From Burkholderiaceae bacterium (GTDB lineage Bacteria; Pseudomonadota; Gammaproteobacteria; Burkholderiales; Burkholderiaceae), in the NCBI GenBank assembly GCA_022701965.1, contig JAKONL010000137.1, forward strand, positions 1 through 23,170: a DNA stretch of 23,170 bases. The letters are read 5' to 3'. The translations under genes and the position numbers were made by a program. How positions within the stretch are numbered: the stretch's first letter is position 1; every line of letters begins with the position of its first letter. This document shows positions 8,031-15,935 of the stretch, piece after piece. The notes below the pieces were generated by a model that did no database searches, was not told where the DNA came from, and was given only the letters and a program-made list of their open reading frames with translations.

Positions 8031-10292
8031 TCACTGCTCGTCGGGCAGGATGCTTTCGTAGTTGTACTTGGTGTAGCGATAGCGGCCGTACTTGTGTGCG
8101 GCGTAGGCACGGCGATCGAGCTTCATGCCGTTGAGCAGCACCCCGGTCGCGACCTTGCCGCCGAGCGACAGACGGCGCGTGCTCTCCTTGAGCTCGCCCA
8201 TGGTCGACTGGTCGGCACGAGCCACCATCAGCACCGTGCCGGCATGCGCGGCCACCGTCGCGGCGTCCGCGGCGACCAGCACCGGAGGCGCGTCGATCAC
8301 GACCAGGTCGTACTGCCCGGAGAGCGACTCGAGAATGCTCGTGAACGACGCCGATACCAGCAGTTCCGACGGATTCGGCGGCAGCTGGCCCGTGGCCAGG
8401 AAGTCGAGGTTGGGCACGACCTGGCGATGCACGGTCTGCTGCACGGTCAGGCTGCCCGCGATCAGTTCGGACAGGCCGCCGTGGCGCTGGAGACCGAAAT
8501 ACTGGTGCGCATGGCCGCGGCGCATGTCGGCGTCGATCAGCAGCGTGCGCTTGCCGGCCGCTGCCATCAGCGCGGCGAAGTTCGCCGTGACGAAGCTCTT
8601 GCCGACGCCGGGCGTGGCACCAGTGATGAGCACGCGGTTGTTCGGCGACTCCAGCATCGCGAACTGCATCGCGGTGCGCAGGCTTCGCAGGCTTTCGACG
8701 GCCGGGTCGTCCGGATGTTCGATCGCCAGCAATCGCACGCCGGTGGCGCCCGTGAGGCGACGCTTGGCGATCGCGCCCTGCGCATCGCTGACCGGAATGG
8801 TGGAGAACACCGGCAGGCCGCCGTTGGCCTCGACCTCGTGCGGATCGCGGATCCGCTGTTCGACGAACGAGTTGCGGATGAAGGCGGTGATCAGACCCAG
8901 GAACAGGCCGAGTGCCAGCGCCGCGCCCATGATGGCCTTGCGGTTCGGCTTGACCGGGATGGTGGGCACGGCGGCATCGTCGAGCACGCGGACGTTGCCG
9001 ACCTTGCCCTCCTTGACCAAGCGCAACTGCAACGCGTTGTTCAGCAGCGACTGGTAGAGCTCGGTGTTGACCTTCACGTCGCGCTCGAGGCGCACGGCGT
9101 CCTGCTGCACGGCCGGAAGCGCCTTGATGCGACCCTGGATGCCGCCGATGTCGCGCTGCAGCGCGGCGATCTGCGCGTCGAGCGTCTGCACCAGCGGATG
9201 GTTGGCCGTGAAGCGGCCTTCGAGTTCGCGACGGCGCTGCTGGGCTTCGAGCAGCTTGCTCTGGCGGTCGACCGAAGCACCCAGGACGATCGTGGCTTCC
9301 TCGGTGAACGAGACGGTCGAGTTGCGGTTGCGGAAGTTGTTGTAGAGCTGCTCGGAATTCTCGAGCTGCTGCTTGAACTGCGGCAGCTGGACGTCCAGGA
9401 ACGCGAGCGTCTTCTGTGCCTCGGCCGACTTGCGCTCGATGTTCTGGCGCACGTACTGCGCGCCCACGGCGTTGACCACGCGGGTGATGCGATACGGATC
9501 GGTGCCCTGGATCGACGCGTTGATGATGCCGGACTGCTTGCCGCGCTCGGCCAGGAGCAGGCCGTCCTGGACCGCGACGATCGTCTTGGCCTTGGACTGG
9601 CGGACGACGTCGAATTCGGCGCCCGGCTTGCCGGCGAGCTGGCTCACCGTCAGTTCGACCGGGCCATCGGGTGTCTCGGCCTTGAGCGTGCTGCCCACCG
9701 TACCGTTGAGCGGCGCGGAAAGCCGCGGATGCGTCACGGAATACTGTCCGCCACCCTTGGCCGTCAGGCGGAACTCCGAGCCCTCCATGGACTCGGGAAC
9801 ATTGAATTCCGACACCGTGATGCGTTCGGTGCCCGAGACGTAGCCGGACATCCCGAGGAAGCCCGGGTCCGACAGGCCCTCCGAACGGCGTGCCATCCAG
9901 CCGCCGATGTAGGGGACGTAGCGAGGGCCCGCGCTGATGTAGAGCTTGGTCGCATCCACCGCAGGTGCCACCACCATGCGCGAGCGCATCAGCTCCATCT
10001 CGGCGCTCGTCGGCGTCTTGATGTCGAAGAAGCCGGCGGCATCGCCGACGGCTCCCTTGCCGGCGCCGTTGAGGTCCTCGACCTGCACGACCACGGTCGA
10101 CTCGTAGACCGGACGCTCCATCAGCGCGTAGGCGGTGCCCAGGAGGAACACGATCAGCGTGATGGCCGCGATCAGCCACTTGTTGGCCGCCAGGACGTCG
10201 ATGTAGTGACCGAAGTCGATGTCGCCGTCGTCCTCGACGTTCTGCGGTGCGGCCGCGGCGGGACCCATGGTGGAATTGAAGGTTGAATTCAT
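8031..10292 (-). CDS. wzc: Wzc-like polysaccharide co-polymerase and tyrosine autokinase
   Basis: A 753-residue inner-membrane protein that controls chain length and export of Wzy-made EPS together with Wza. Domains in order: TM1 (about 38-57), a Wzz-type periplasmic domain with coiled-coil segments (about 270-420), TM2 (about 432-452) preceded by the Pro motif PVKPN, then a cytoplasmic BY-kinase domain. The kinase shows Walker A GATPGVGKS (558-566), Walker A' LLIDADMRRG (584-593) and Walker B LVVIDAPP (663-670). The C-terminus is a tyrosine cluster (Tyr 730, 735, 738, 740, 743, 745), the expected autophosphorylation sites. Length matches single-chain proteobacterial Wzc. It lies 55 bases after the wza 3' fragment, in the same direction. 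No Wzb-type phosphatase gene is nearby. Confidence 0.95.
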   Translation of the reverse strand: MNSTFNSTMGPAAAAPQNVEDDGDIDFGHYIDVLAANKWLIAAITLIVFLLGTAYALMERPVYESTVVVQVEDLNGAGKGAVGDAAGFFDIKTPTSAEMELMRSRMVVAPAVDATKLYISAGPRYVPYIGGWMARRSEGLSDPGFLGMSGYVSGTERITVSEFNVPESMEGSEFRLTAKGGGQYSVTHPRLSAPLNGTVGSTLKAETPDGPVELTVSQLAGKPGAEFDVVRQSKAKTIVAVQDGLLLAERGKQSGIINASIQGTDPYRITRVVNAVGAQYVRQNIERKSAEAQKTLAFLDVQLPQFKQQLENSEQLYNNFRNRNSTVSFTEEATIVLGASVDRQSKLLEAQQRRRELEGRFTANHPLVQTLDAQIAALQRDIGGIQGRIKALPAVQQDAVRLERDVKVNTELYQSLLNNALQLRLVKEGKVGNVRVLDDAAVPTIPVKPNRKAIMGAALALGLFLGLITAFIRNSFVEQRIRDPHEVEANGGLPVFSTIPVSDAQGAIAKRRLTGATGVRLLAIEHPDDPAVESLRSLRTAMQFAMLESPNNRVLITGATPGVGKSFVTANFAALMAAAGKRTLLIDADMRRGHAHQYFGLQRHGGLSELIAGSLTVQQTVHRQVVPNLDFLATGQLPPNPSELLVSASFTSILESLSGQYDLVVIDAPPVLVAADAATVAAHAGTVLMVARADQSTMGELKESTRRLSLGGKVATGVLLNGMKLDRRAYAAHKYGRYRYTKYNYESILPDEQ

Positions 10293-10320
10293 CGGCTCGA
10301 TGCTCTTGATGGGTAGGAGG

Positions 10321-10336
10321 CCCGGCGGCTGCCGGG
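10321..10336 (-). other. Short hairpin between wza and wzc
   Basis: CCCGGC (10321-10326) and GCCGGG (10331-10336) can pair across a four-base loop in the 55-base gap between wza and wzc. No T run follows, so it is not a clear terminator. It may tune expression or stability of the downstream wzc message, or it may be chance in GC-rich DNA. Confidence 0.35.
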
Positions 10337-10347
10337 AGGCGACGACA

Positions 10348-10599
10348 TCAGTTCCTGCGCGACGCGACGTCGCGCAGGGTGGTGGCGGTGGCCGCGGACG
10401 GAAGGATCAGGTTGATGACGCGGTTCCAGCGCACGAGCGGGACCGGATCGACGTAGACCACGTCGCGGGCGCGAAGCGGGAAGGTGTCGGCCAGTGCGAG
10501 CGCCGTCGGCGTGCGACCATCCAGATGGAAGATCGCCTGACCGGTGGGCTCGTTGCGGATCACGAAGATCTGGCGCGGGTTGGCGAGATTCAGGTTCAC
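10348..10599 (-). CDS. wza: Wza C-terminal fragment, out of frame with the rest of wza
   Basis: This 83-residue frame reads NLNLANPRQIFVIRN, then DTFPLRARDVVYVDPVPLVRWNRVINLILPS. That is the end of the last SLBB domain and the C-terminal amphipathic helix with which Wza spans the outer membrane. It starts with a GTG that overlaps the TGA ending the preceding frame (GTGA). A fifth G in the run at 10599-10602 would join both frames as EVAGVNLNL, matching the usual continuous Wza. It is therefore best read as the 3' part of a frameshifted wza and not as an independent gene. Restarting at the GTG would give only a fragment without a signal peptide. Whether the break is real or a sequencing error cannot be told here. 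Confidence 0.8.
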   Translation of the reverse strand: MNLNLANPRQIFVIRNEPTGQAIFHLDGRTPTALALADTFPLRARDVVYVDPVPLVRWNRVINLILPSAATATTLRDVASRRN

Positions 10600-10605
10600 C
10601 CCGCC
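10596..10605 (-). other. Frameshift point in wza
   Basis: On the minus strand the codons read GTG GCG GGG TGA. One more G in the four-G run (10599-10602) would give GTG GCG GGG GTG AAC and restore the Wza frame. A -1 slip of the tRNA on the GGG codon would also re-pair perfectly on GGG and enter the downstream frame. Confidence 0.75.
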
Positions 10606-11495
10606 ACCTCGGACAACGCCTCGTTCAGGCTCAGTCGGCCGTTGCGCATCAGGACGGTGCCCTGGATACCCACTTCGCCCATCACGGACACTTTCCGCTC
10701 CGCGCTGCTGCGCGCCATGATCAGGTCGCCGTTCTTCAGCGGGATGCGGGTCGGGTCGATGCCGGCGTCGGTCAGCGCGACCAGGTCGAGCGTGGTCGTC
10801 GCGCCGTTGCGCGTGAGCGTCACGAAGGACCGGTCGCCGGTCGACGCGATGCCGCCGGCGCGGCTGAGCGCCTCGGCCAGCGTCATCGGAATGTCGCTGA
10901 ACACGAGCAGGCCCGGAATCTTCACCTCGCCTTCGATGTACGCCCGCTTGCTGCGGAACGCGGTCACGCGGACGCTCAGCTGCGGGTTCTTGAAGACACG
11001 CGAGAGACGCTGCACCAGCGCATCTTCGAGCTGCTGCACGGTCATGCCGGAAGCCTGGAGCGGTCCGGCGTACGGGAAGGAGATCTGGCCGGTGTTCGAG
11101 ACGATGAAGCCCGGCGCCGGAGACACGCTCGACGGATCGGCCACCGTGGTGGCAGGCGTTCCGCTGAAGGCGATCTCGGGATGGTCGTAGACCACGATGC
11201 CCACGACGTCGCCCGGCCCGATGCGATAGGGCTCGGGCTCGCCGACCAGCGCCATCACTTGCGGGCTGATCGTGGCCGGCGTGGCCATGCGCTGCGCCTG
11301 GATCAGCGCGGGCGTGATCTCGGTCAGCGCGCCGGCAGGCGGCGCGTCGGTCGTCGCCGAAGCGAAACCGGAGGGCGAGACCGCCATGGCGGCGTCATCG
11401 CGTGCCGAACTGAAGCCCGGCGCGAGCGGCGCGCAGCCTTGCAACAACAGGCCGGCGGCCACGAATATCGCTGAATGTAATGAAAAACTTTTCAA
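10596..11495 (-). CDS. wza: Wza outer-membrane polysaccharide export lipoprotein, frame broken before its C-terminus
   Basis: Wza is the octameric outer-membrane lipoprotein channel for EPS and capsule, working with Wzc. From the chosen TTG start this part encodes 299 residues. It has a lipoprotein signal peptide with lipobox LLQGC (Cys21), a Ser/Ala-rich linker, the Poly_export domain beginning PYRIGPGDVVGIVVYDHPE, and two SLBB segments (KRAYIEGEVKIPG and VSVMGEVGIQG). The frame ends at TGA (10596-10598) inside the second SLBB domain, and the missing C-terminus continues in another frame at 10348-10599. The TTG at 11495 was chosen because GGAG precedes it by six bases and the signal peptide then starts at residue 1. 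An ATG at 11624 in the same frame would add 43 residues with no signal-peptide character. Confidence 0.85.
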   Translation of the reverse strand: MKSFSLHSAIFVAAGLLLQGCAPLAPGFSSARDDAAMAVSPSGFASATTDAPPAGALTEITPALIQAQRMATPATISPQVMALVGEPEPYRIGPGDVVGIVVYDHPEIAFSGTPATTVADPSSVSPAPGFIVSNTGQISFPYAGPLQASGMTVQQLEDALVQRLSRVFKNPQLSVRVTAFRSKRAYIEGEVKIPGLLVFSDIPMTLAEALSRAGGIASTGDRSFVTLTRNGATTTLDLVALTDAGIDPTRIPLKNGDLIMARSSAERKVSVMGEVGIQGTVLMRNGRLSLNEALSEVAG

Positions 11496-11640
11496 ACTGG
11501 ACTCCGGAACGACCGAAATGAATACTTTTGGAAACAGGTCGCAATGTACCCGACACGGTGTAGATTGTTCAAATTGTTTCTTGTTGTATATCGGTTGGCC
11601 AACATAAAGAGGGTTGGATGACAAAATAAGTCACACGGCG
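11496..11640 (-). promoter_or_regulatory. AT-rich wza leader with a candidate sigma70 promoter
   Basis: The ~130 bases upstream of wza are far more AT-rich than the flanking genes. On the minus strand TTGAAC (11572-11567) and TACATT (11548-11543) are 18 bases apart, a fair sigma70 match, leaving a leader of about 40 bases before the TTG start. GGAG at 11505-11502 is the probable ribosome binding site. Three TTGTT-type direct repeats at about 11564-11585 (plus strand) overlap the -35 area. An own promoter is expected because wza and wzc lie downstream of the unrelated hem operon. This is pattern-based only. Confidence 0.45.
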
Positions 11641-11683
11641 TCGTTTTCGCGACAAACCGGGCGACCCGAGAACCTGACGATCC

Positions 11684-11700
11684 ACGCGTCTCGGACGCGT
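11684..11700 (-). other. Hairpin just after hemY
   Basis: ACGCGTC (11684-11690) and GACGCGT (11694-11700) are inverted repeats around a three-base loop, about 24 bases past the hemY stop. There is no T run on the minus strand, so intrinsic termination is doubtful. It could protect the 3' end of the hem transcript or assist Rho-dependent termination. Confidence 0.35.
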
Positions 11701-11723
11701 CAACCGCTGCGCCTGGACGCTCT

Positions 11724-13013
11724 TCAGGGAATTTCCACCTGTGCGGCGCGCCGCCAGGCGATCGCCGCCTGTGTCGCATCGTCACGCTGTTCGGACAGTG
11801 CCGCGAGCGCCAGCCAGGCCCGGCGCTGCAGATGGGCGTCCTGCAGACCCTGGGCCGCCTGCGCCAGCAGCTGCTGCGCCTTGCCCCACAACTGGCGCCG
11901 CATGCAGGCCATGCCGGCCAGATACTGCAGCGCCGGATCGCGAGGATCGTTGCGCTGGGCGGCTTCGATCCGCGCCAGCCAGTCGGCGTCGACCGAATCG
12001 AGCCCGGCCTCGAGCGCACGGACCAGCTTGATGCGCAGCGAGCCTTCGAGGCCGCCGCTGCTGCGCGCCGGCAGATTGATGCGGTCCCAGACCGGTGCGA
12101 GCCAGCCGCGCGCCACCGCCAGGTCGCCGTCTGCCGTCGCGAGACATCGGGCGGCATGGATCGCCACCTCGGGCATGGCGCGCTCGGCGGGTTCGAGGTC
12201 GGCCCAGGCGCGTTCGACCTGCGCGGCATCGTGCGCGCCGGACAGCAGCTCCGTCGCGAGACCGCGCACGATGCTCGCCGCCGCGCTCGCCGAGAACGCG
12301 CGATGCTTGGCCAGGAGACGCGCGGTCTGCAATGCCTCCAGCGTGCGGTGCTCCTGCCGCGCGGCCTTCAGGCGCAAACGCAGTGCCAGCGTGCGACGCT
12401 GCACGCCTTGCGGAAGCTCTTCCATCAAGGCGAGCGCGGCCGACGGATCCTGGTCCTCCAGCGCCCATCGGGCCGACCGCAGCTGCACGCCCTCCCGCGT
12501 CTCGGGCGTCGCGGCACCCCGCGCGGAAGCATCGTGGAGCGCCTGATGCAGATGGGCATCGCGCGCGGCGCGGTCCTGCAGCGCCTGCGCGCTCTCGGCC
12601 GCCAGCAGATGCGACAGCATCCGTACCTGGGCAGCCTGCGGCAGGACCACGTCGAGCGCCGCCAGCGTCTTCTCCTGCGCGAGCGCGGCGAGCGCCGCCT
12701 TGCGCGACCGCGAGAACCGCCCCGCAAGCAACTGGGCGAGAGCGTCGAGCACGGAGGCATGCAATGCGCGCTCCTTCTGCTGTATGCGCCACTGCCGCGC
12801 CTGGTTCGGCAGCGAGAACAGCGCCGACAGCCCGCGCAGTGCGAAGTGCATCAGCACGAAGGTGCCCGTGACCAGCAGCAGCACCAGATTCAGGGACAGA
12901 TCGATCCGGTAGGGCGTCCAGTAGACCGTGACCGTGCCCGGGTTGTCGCCGGCGAACAGCGCCCCGGCCGCCGCGATGGCGAAAAGCCCCAGGAACCAGA
13001 GTGCGGCACGCAT
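11724..13013 (-). CDS. hemY: HemY-type membrane protein of the hem operon (TPR-like)
   Basis: A 429-residue protein of the proteobacterial HemY family, not to be confused with the Bacillus protoporphyrinogen oxidase of the same name. Two N-terminal hydrophobic helices (about residues 4-22 and 38-60) flank the conserved GDNPGTVTVYWTPYRIDLSLNL segment. After this comes a long Ala/Leu-rich helical region of TPR-like repeats, ending in WLALAALSEQRDD. It is thought to assist heme synthesis at the membrane, but no biochemical activity is established for the family that I know of. The ATG at 13013 lies two bases after the hemX stop, so the genes are probably co-translated. Its position as the last gene of hemCDXY is typical. 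Confidence 0.9.
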   Translation of the reverse strand: MRAALWFLGLFAIAAAGALFAGDNPGTVTVYWTPYRIDLSLNLVLLLVTGTFVLMHFALRGLSALFSLPNQARQWRIQQKERALHASVLDALAQLLAGRFSRSRKAALAALAQEKTLAALDVVLPQAAQVRMLSHLLAAESAQALQDRAARDAHLHQALHDASARGAATPETREGVQLRSARWALEDQDPSAALALMEELPQGVQRRTLALRLRLKAARQEHRTLEALQTARLLAKHRAFSASAAASIVRGLATELLSGAHDAAQVERAWADLEPAERAMPEVAIHAARCLATADGDLAVARGWLAPVWDRINLPARSSGGLEGSLRIKLVRALEAGLDSVDADWLARIEAAQRNDPRDPALQYLAGMACMRRQLWGKAQQLLAQAAQGLQDAHLQRRAWLALAALSEQRDDATQAAIAWRRAAQVEIP

Positions 13014-13015
13014 CG

Positions 13016-14095
13016 TCAGCGTCCGGCAGCGGCCGTCGCGAGCGCGGCGATGGTGTCGTCGATGCGTGGCGCCTCGGTGGCCTTGACCTGGACCTGCAGC
13101 TGCTGGAGCAGCGTGGCGGCCGCCTGCACGCGGCGCGAGGTCGGATCGAAGTAGCGATTGAGAGAGACCGAGACGGCACCCAGCTCGCTGCGCGCCAGGT
13201 CGACCTGCCGAGAAAGCAGCGCAGCCCGCACGCCCAGCAGCTTGAGCTTGAGGTTCTCGCGCAGGAAGAAGGTCTGGTCGGGTGCGAGCAGCACCGCCTC
13301 CGGCCGCTCGACGCGCCCGACCCGGACCAGTGACCGCGCCTCCGAACGCACCGCGGCGAGCACGCGCTGCCACAAGGGCGCATCCGCCGGCAGCGGTTCG
13401 GCCTGCAAGGGATCGCCGCCGACGCGCATCGACAGCGCGTTGACGGTCGGCAGGTCGTCGACGCCTCGCATCAGCTCGTCGATCCGCCGCAGCGCGTCGC
13501 TGCCGTCGCCGCTGGCGTTGGCGCGCAGGCGATCGGCGTCGCGCTGGACCGCGCGCTGCAGCGGCGCCAGGCGCGGCTGCGCGGCGCGGGTGATCCGCTG
13601 GTCCGCGGCACGCAACGCGGCGAGCAGCGGCTCGATGTTGCCGGTCGTCTGCGCCTGCTGCAATGCGAGGCGGACGGCCGACTCGATGTCGACGACCAGA
13701 TTCTCGTCGCGCGAACGCGACAGGCTCTGCATCACTTCCTCGAGCTGCGAGCGCTGCAGCGCGACCTCGGCGATGCGGCTCTCGGCCAGCGCCAGGCGCG
13801 CGGCGGTGTCGCGGACCGTGTCGGCGGCCTGCCGGGCGAGCGTGCGGGCCTCGAGCGACTGCGCCAGGGCGTCGGCGCTCTGCCGCGCCAGCTGCTCCTG
13901 CATGCCGCCGACCTTCTGCCAGAGCACGAGGCCGACGACCAGGGACACCAGCGCCACGATGGCCAGCAGGCCCAGCGCAATGCGCGTCAGCATCACTGCG
14001 CCGAGGTCGTCGCGAGCCGTTGCCGATGCCGGAAGCAAGGCGGCCGGGATGCTGTCCGGCAGGGCTTCTTCGGTGATCGTGGACGCGGAACTCAT
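13016..14095 (-). CDS. hemX: HemX family protein of the hem operon
   Basis: A 359-residue single-pass membrane protein of the HemX family (PF04375). It is often annotated as uroporphyrinogen-III C-methyltransferase, but it shows no SAM-methyltransferase motifs. Features are a polar N-terminal tail (1-36), one TM helix (about 37-59, ending LVLWQKV), a coiled-coil segment (about 62-125), and a C-terminal periplasmic domain with LLAPDQTFFLRENLKLKLLGVRAALLSRQ, the strongest family signature. Its role in heme synthesis is not defined. The ATG overlaps the hemD stop (ATGA) and the stop lies two bases before hemY, which indicates a tightly coupled operon. Confidence 0.92.
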   Translation of the reverse strand: MSSASTITEEALPDSIPAALLPASATARDDLGAVMLTRIALGLLAIVALVSLVVGLVLWQKVGGMQEQLARQSADALAQSLEARTLARQAADTVRDTAARLALAESRIAEVALQRSQLEEVMQSLSRSRDENLVVDIESAVRLALQQAQTTGNIEPLLAALRAADQRITRAAQPRLAPLQRAVQRDADRLRANASGDGSDALRRIDELMRGVDDLPTVNALSMRVGGDPLQAEPLPADAPLWQRVLAAVRSEARSLVRVGRVERPEAVLLAPDQTFFLRENLKLKLLGVRAALLSRQVDLARSELGAVSVSLNRYFDPTSRRVQAAATLLQQLQVQVKATEAPRIDDTIAALATAAAGR

Positions 14096-14877
14096 CTGAA
14101 CGATTCTATCGAGGCCACCAGCGCCGCCACCCCGGGCTGGGAGAGCGCCACGGAGGCGAACCCGGCCTCGCGCGCGGCATCGCCGATGCGCGGATGCGTG
14201 GCGACGGCGCGGGCCTTGCGCCAGTCGGCATCCGGCATGGCCTGGCGCAGGTAACCGATCGATTCGGAGCTGCTGAAGATCCAGATCGCGCCATCTGCGG
14301 AGGCCGACGTTGCCAGGCTGCGCTCGGCCTCGCCGAACGCCGGTGCCAGCCGGCGGTAGGCGACGACGGTGTCGAGCGCGCCGCCGGCATCCGCGACCTC
14401 GCGCGCGAGCCAGTCGCGCCCGGTCGGCCGGCCCTGCGCGTCGCCGCCCCGCACGATCAGCACCCGCGAAGCCGCATCGACCTGCGGGCGCACGCGCGCC
14501 CAGAGCGTCTCGGAGTCGAACTGCCCGGCGTCCGGCGCCGGTGCGTCGATGCGCGAGTCCGGCACGCCGGCCGAGCGCAGCGCCCGCACGGTACCGGGGC
14601 CGGTCGCCCAGAAGCGCGCCGGGCCCTGGCCGGTCCAGGCCGGCGTATCGCCGCAGTCAGTCAGGAAATGCTCGACCGCCGGCGCGCTGACGAACATCAG
14701 CGCCGAGCGGTCGCCGATGCGCCCGCGCGCTGCGGCGAGCGCGTCGATGCCGGCACCTTCGACCGGCTCGATCGCGATCAGCGGCAGCGACACGGCGTCG
14801 AGGCCGGCCGCTCGCAGGTCCGTGGTCCAGCGAGCGGCTTCGCGCGCCGGCCGGGTCACGATCACGCGCGGCGCCAT
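14092..14877 (-). CDS. hemD: Uroporphyrinogen-III synthase
   Basis: HemD closes hydroxymethylbilane with inversion of ring D to give uroporphyrinogen III, the branch point to heme, siroheme and cobalamin. The 261-residue protein has the usual length and low-conservation pattern: N-terminal VIVTRPAREAARW, SLPLIAIEP, LMFVSAPAVEHF, ARFWATGPGTVRAL, VLIVRGGDAQGR, VVAYRRLAP and a late IWIFSSSESIGYL. The ATG at 14877 follows an AGGGG ribosome binding site by about five bases. Longer in-frame extensions upstream are Arg-rich and unlike the family. It lies 22 bases after hemC and overlaps hemX at its end. Confidence 0.93.
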   Translation of the reverse strand: MAPRVIVTRPAREAARWTTDLRAAGLDAVSLPLIAIEPVEGAGIDALAAARGRIGDRSALMFVSAPAVEHFLTDCGDTPAWTGQGPARFWATGPGTVRALRSAGVPDSRIDAPAPDAGQFDSETLWARVRPQVDAASRVLIVRGGDAQGRPTGRDWLAREVADAGGALDTVVAYRRLAPAFGEAERSLATSASADGAIWIFSSSESIGYLRQAMPDADWRKARAVATHPRIGDAAREAGFASVALSQPGVAALVASIESFR

Positions 14878-14899
14878 CGAAACCCCTGCACCGCGCTCG

Positions 14900-15841
14900 T
14901 CACGCCGCGGCCGGCGCGCCGTCGGCCGCGCGCGCCCCGTTGGCGCACAGCAGTGCGGCCGCCTCCTCGCCGAGCGCGCGGGCCTGGTCGAAGTTGCCGA
15001 TGTGCGCCGCATCGGCGCGCGCCCTGACCTGCACCAGCGCGCCGCTTCCCTCGGGATCGCCCCACGCTGCTTCTATATGCAGGGCGCCGTCACCCTGCCA
15101 GCGCGCATGGGCGGCCAGCGGCATCGAGCAGCTGCCGCCCATCGCCCGGCTCACGGCGCGTTCGGCGGCGGTGGCCAGCCAGTCGCGGCGATGGGCCAGC
15201 GGCGCCAGCAGCTCGACCAGGTCGGCGCGGTCGGCGCGCACCTCGACACCCAGCGCACCCTGTCCCGCGGCGGGCAGCATCGCCTCGGGCGTGAAGACGT
15301 GGCGGATGCGGCCCTCGAGCTTCAGGCGGATCAGCCCGGCCGCGGCCAGCACGATGCCGTCGTACTGGCCCTCGTCGAGCTTGCGCAGCCGCGTGTCGAG
15401 GTTGCCGCGCAGCGGCTCGATGCGAAGGTCGGGGCGCAGCGCGCGCAGCAGCACCAGCCGACGCAGGCTCGACGTACCGACCACCGCGCCTTGCGGCAAC
15501 GCGTCGACGGAGGCGAAGTTCGGCGACACGAAGGCGTCGTGCGGGTCCTCGCGCTCGAGCACGCAGGCAAGCGTGAAGCCGGGCGGCAGGTCCATCGGCA
15601 TGTCCTTGAGCGAATGCACGGCGATGTCGGCACGCCCTTCTTCGAGCGCCGTCTCGAGTTCCTTCACGAACAGGCCCTTGCCGCCGACCTTGCTGAGCGA
15701 GCGGTCGAGGATCTGGTCGCCGCGCGTGGTCATCCCGAGCAGGCTGACGGTGTGGCCCCGTTCTTGCAGCAGCGAGCGTACGTGCTCGGCCTGCCAGAGG
15801 GCCAGACGGCTTTCGCGCGTCGCGATCACGATGTTGCTCAC
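14900..15841 (-). CDS. hemC: Porphobilinogen deaminase (hydroxymethylbilane synthase)
   Basis: HemC joins four porphobilinogen units into hydroxymethylbilane in the cytoplasm. With the GTG start the protein has 313 residues, the typical length. Visible motifs are [41 protein letters not shown] with the catalytic Asp80, [28 protein letters not shown] and GGSCSMPL with Cys238, which holds the dipyrromethane cofactor. The GTG at 15841 was chosen because GGGAA precedes it by five bases and the protein then begins [15 protein letters not shown] at 15853 would add four residues but has no good ribosome binding site. It is the first gene of the hem operon and is divergent from ppc. Confidence 0.95.
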   Translation of the reverse strand: MSNIVIATRESRLALWQAEHVRSLLQERGHTVSLLGMTTRGDQILDRSLSKVGGKGLFVKELETALEEGRADIAVHSLKDMPMDLPPGFTLACVLEREDPHDAFVSPNFASVDALPQGAVVGTSSLRRLVLLRALRPDLRIEPLRGNLDTRLRKLDEGQYDGIVLAAAGLIRLKLEGRIRHVFTPEAMLPAAGQGALGVEVRADRADLVELLAPLAHRRDWLATAAERAVSRAMGGSCSMPLAAHARWQGDGALHIEAAWGDPEGSGALVQVRARADAAHIGNFDQARALGEEAAALLCANGARAADGAPAAA

Positions 15842-15935
15842 AGCGTTTCCCAATGAAAAATGACCGGCGGGATGCTAGCATGTTGCGCCGCAGCAACATC
15901 CCGAAACGCATCGCCGACCACAGGAGTTTCCAGGA
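15842..15935. promoter_or_regulatory. Divergent hemC-ppc control region
   Basis: Only 94 bases separate the two divergent starts, so both promoters must lie here or within the coding ends. The region contains ATGTTGC (15880-15886) and GCAACAT (15893-15899), an inverted repeat with a six-base spacer, next to the palindrome TGCTAGCA (15873-15880). I see no clear -35/-10 pair. AGGAG at 15922-15926 is the probable ppc ribosome binding site. Confidence 0.5.

Noticed and set aside
8094..10286. Plus-strand 730-codon open frame opposite wzc
   Set aside because: wzc has complete kinase motifs on the other strand. The plus frame gives an Arg/Leu/Gln/Glu-rich sequence without motifs.
11496..11624. N-terminal extension of wza starting at the ATG at 11624
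   Set aside because: The extra 43 residues are encoded by AT-rich leader DNA with promoter-like elements and precede a clean lipoprotein signal peptide. The TTG at 11495 with GGAG fits better.
13016..14095. Assigning hemX as a uroporphyrinogen-III C-methyltransferase
   Set aside because: The protein has one TM helix and a coiled coil and none of the SAM-binding methyltransferase motifs, so the enzyme name often attached to this family is not supported.
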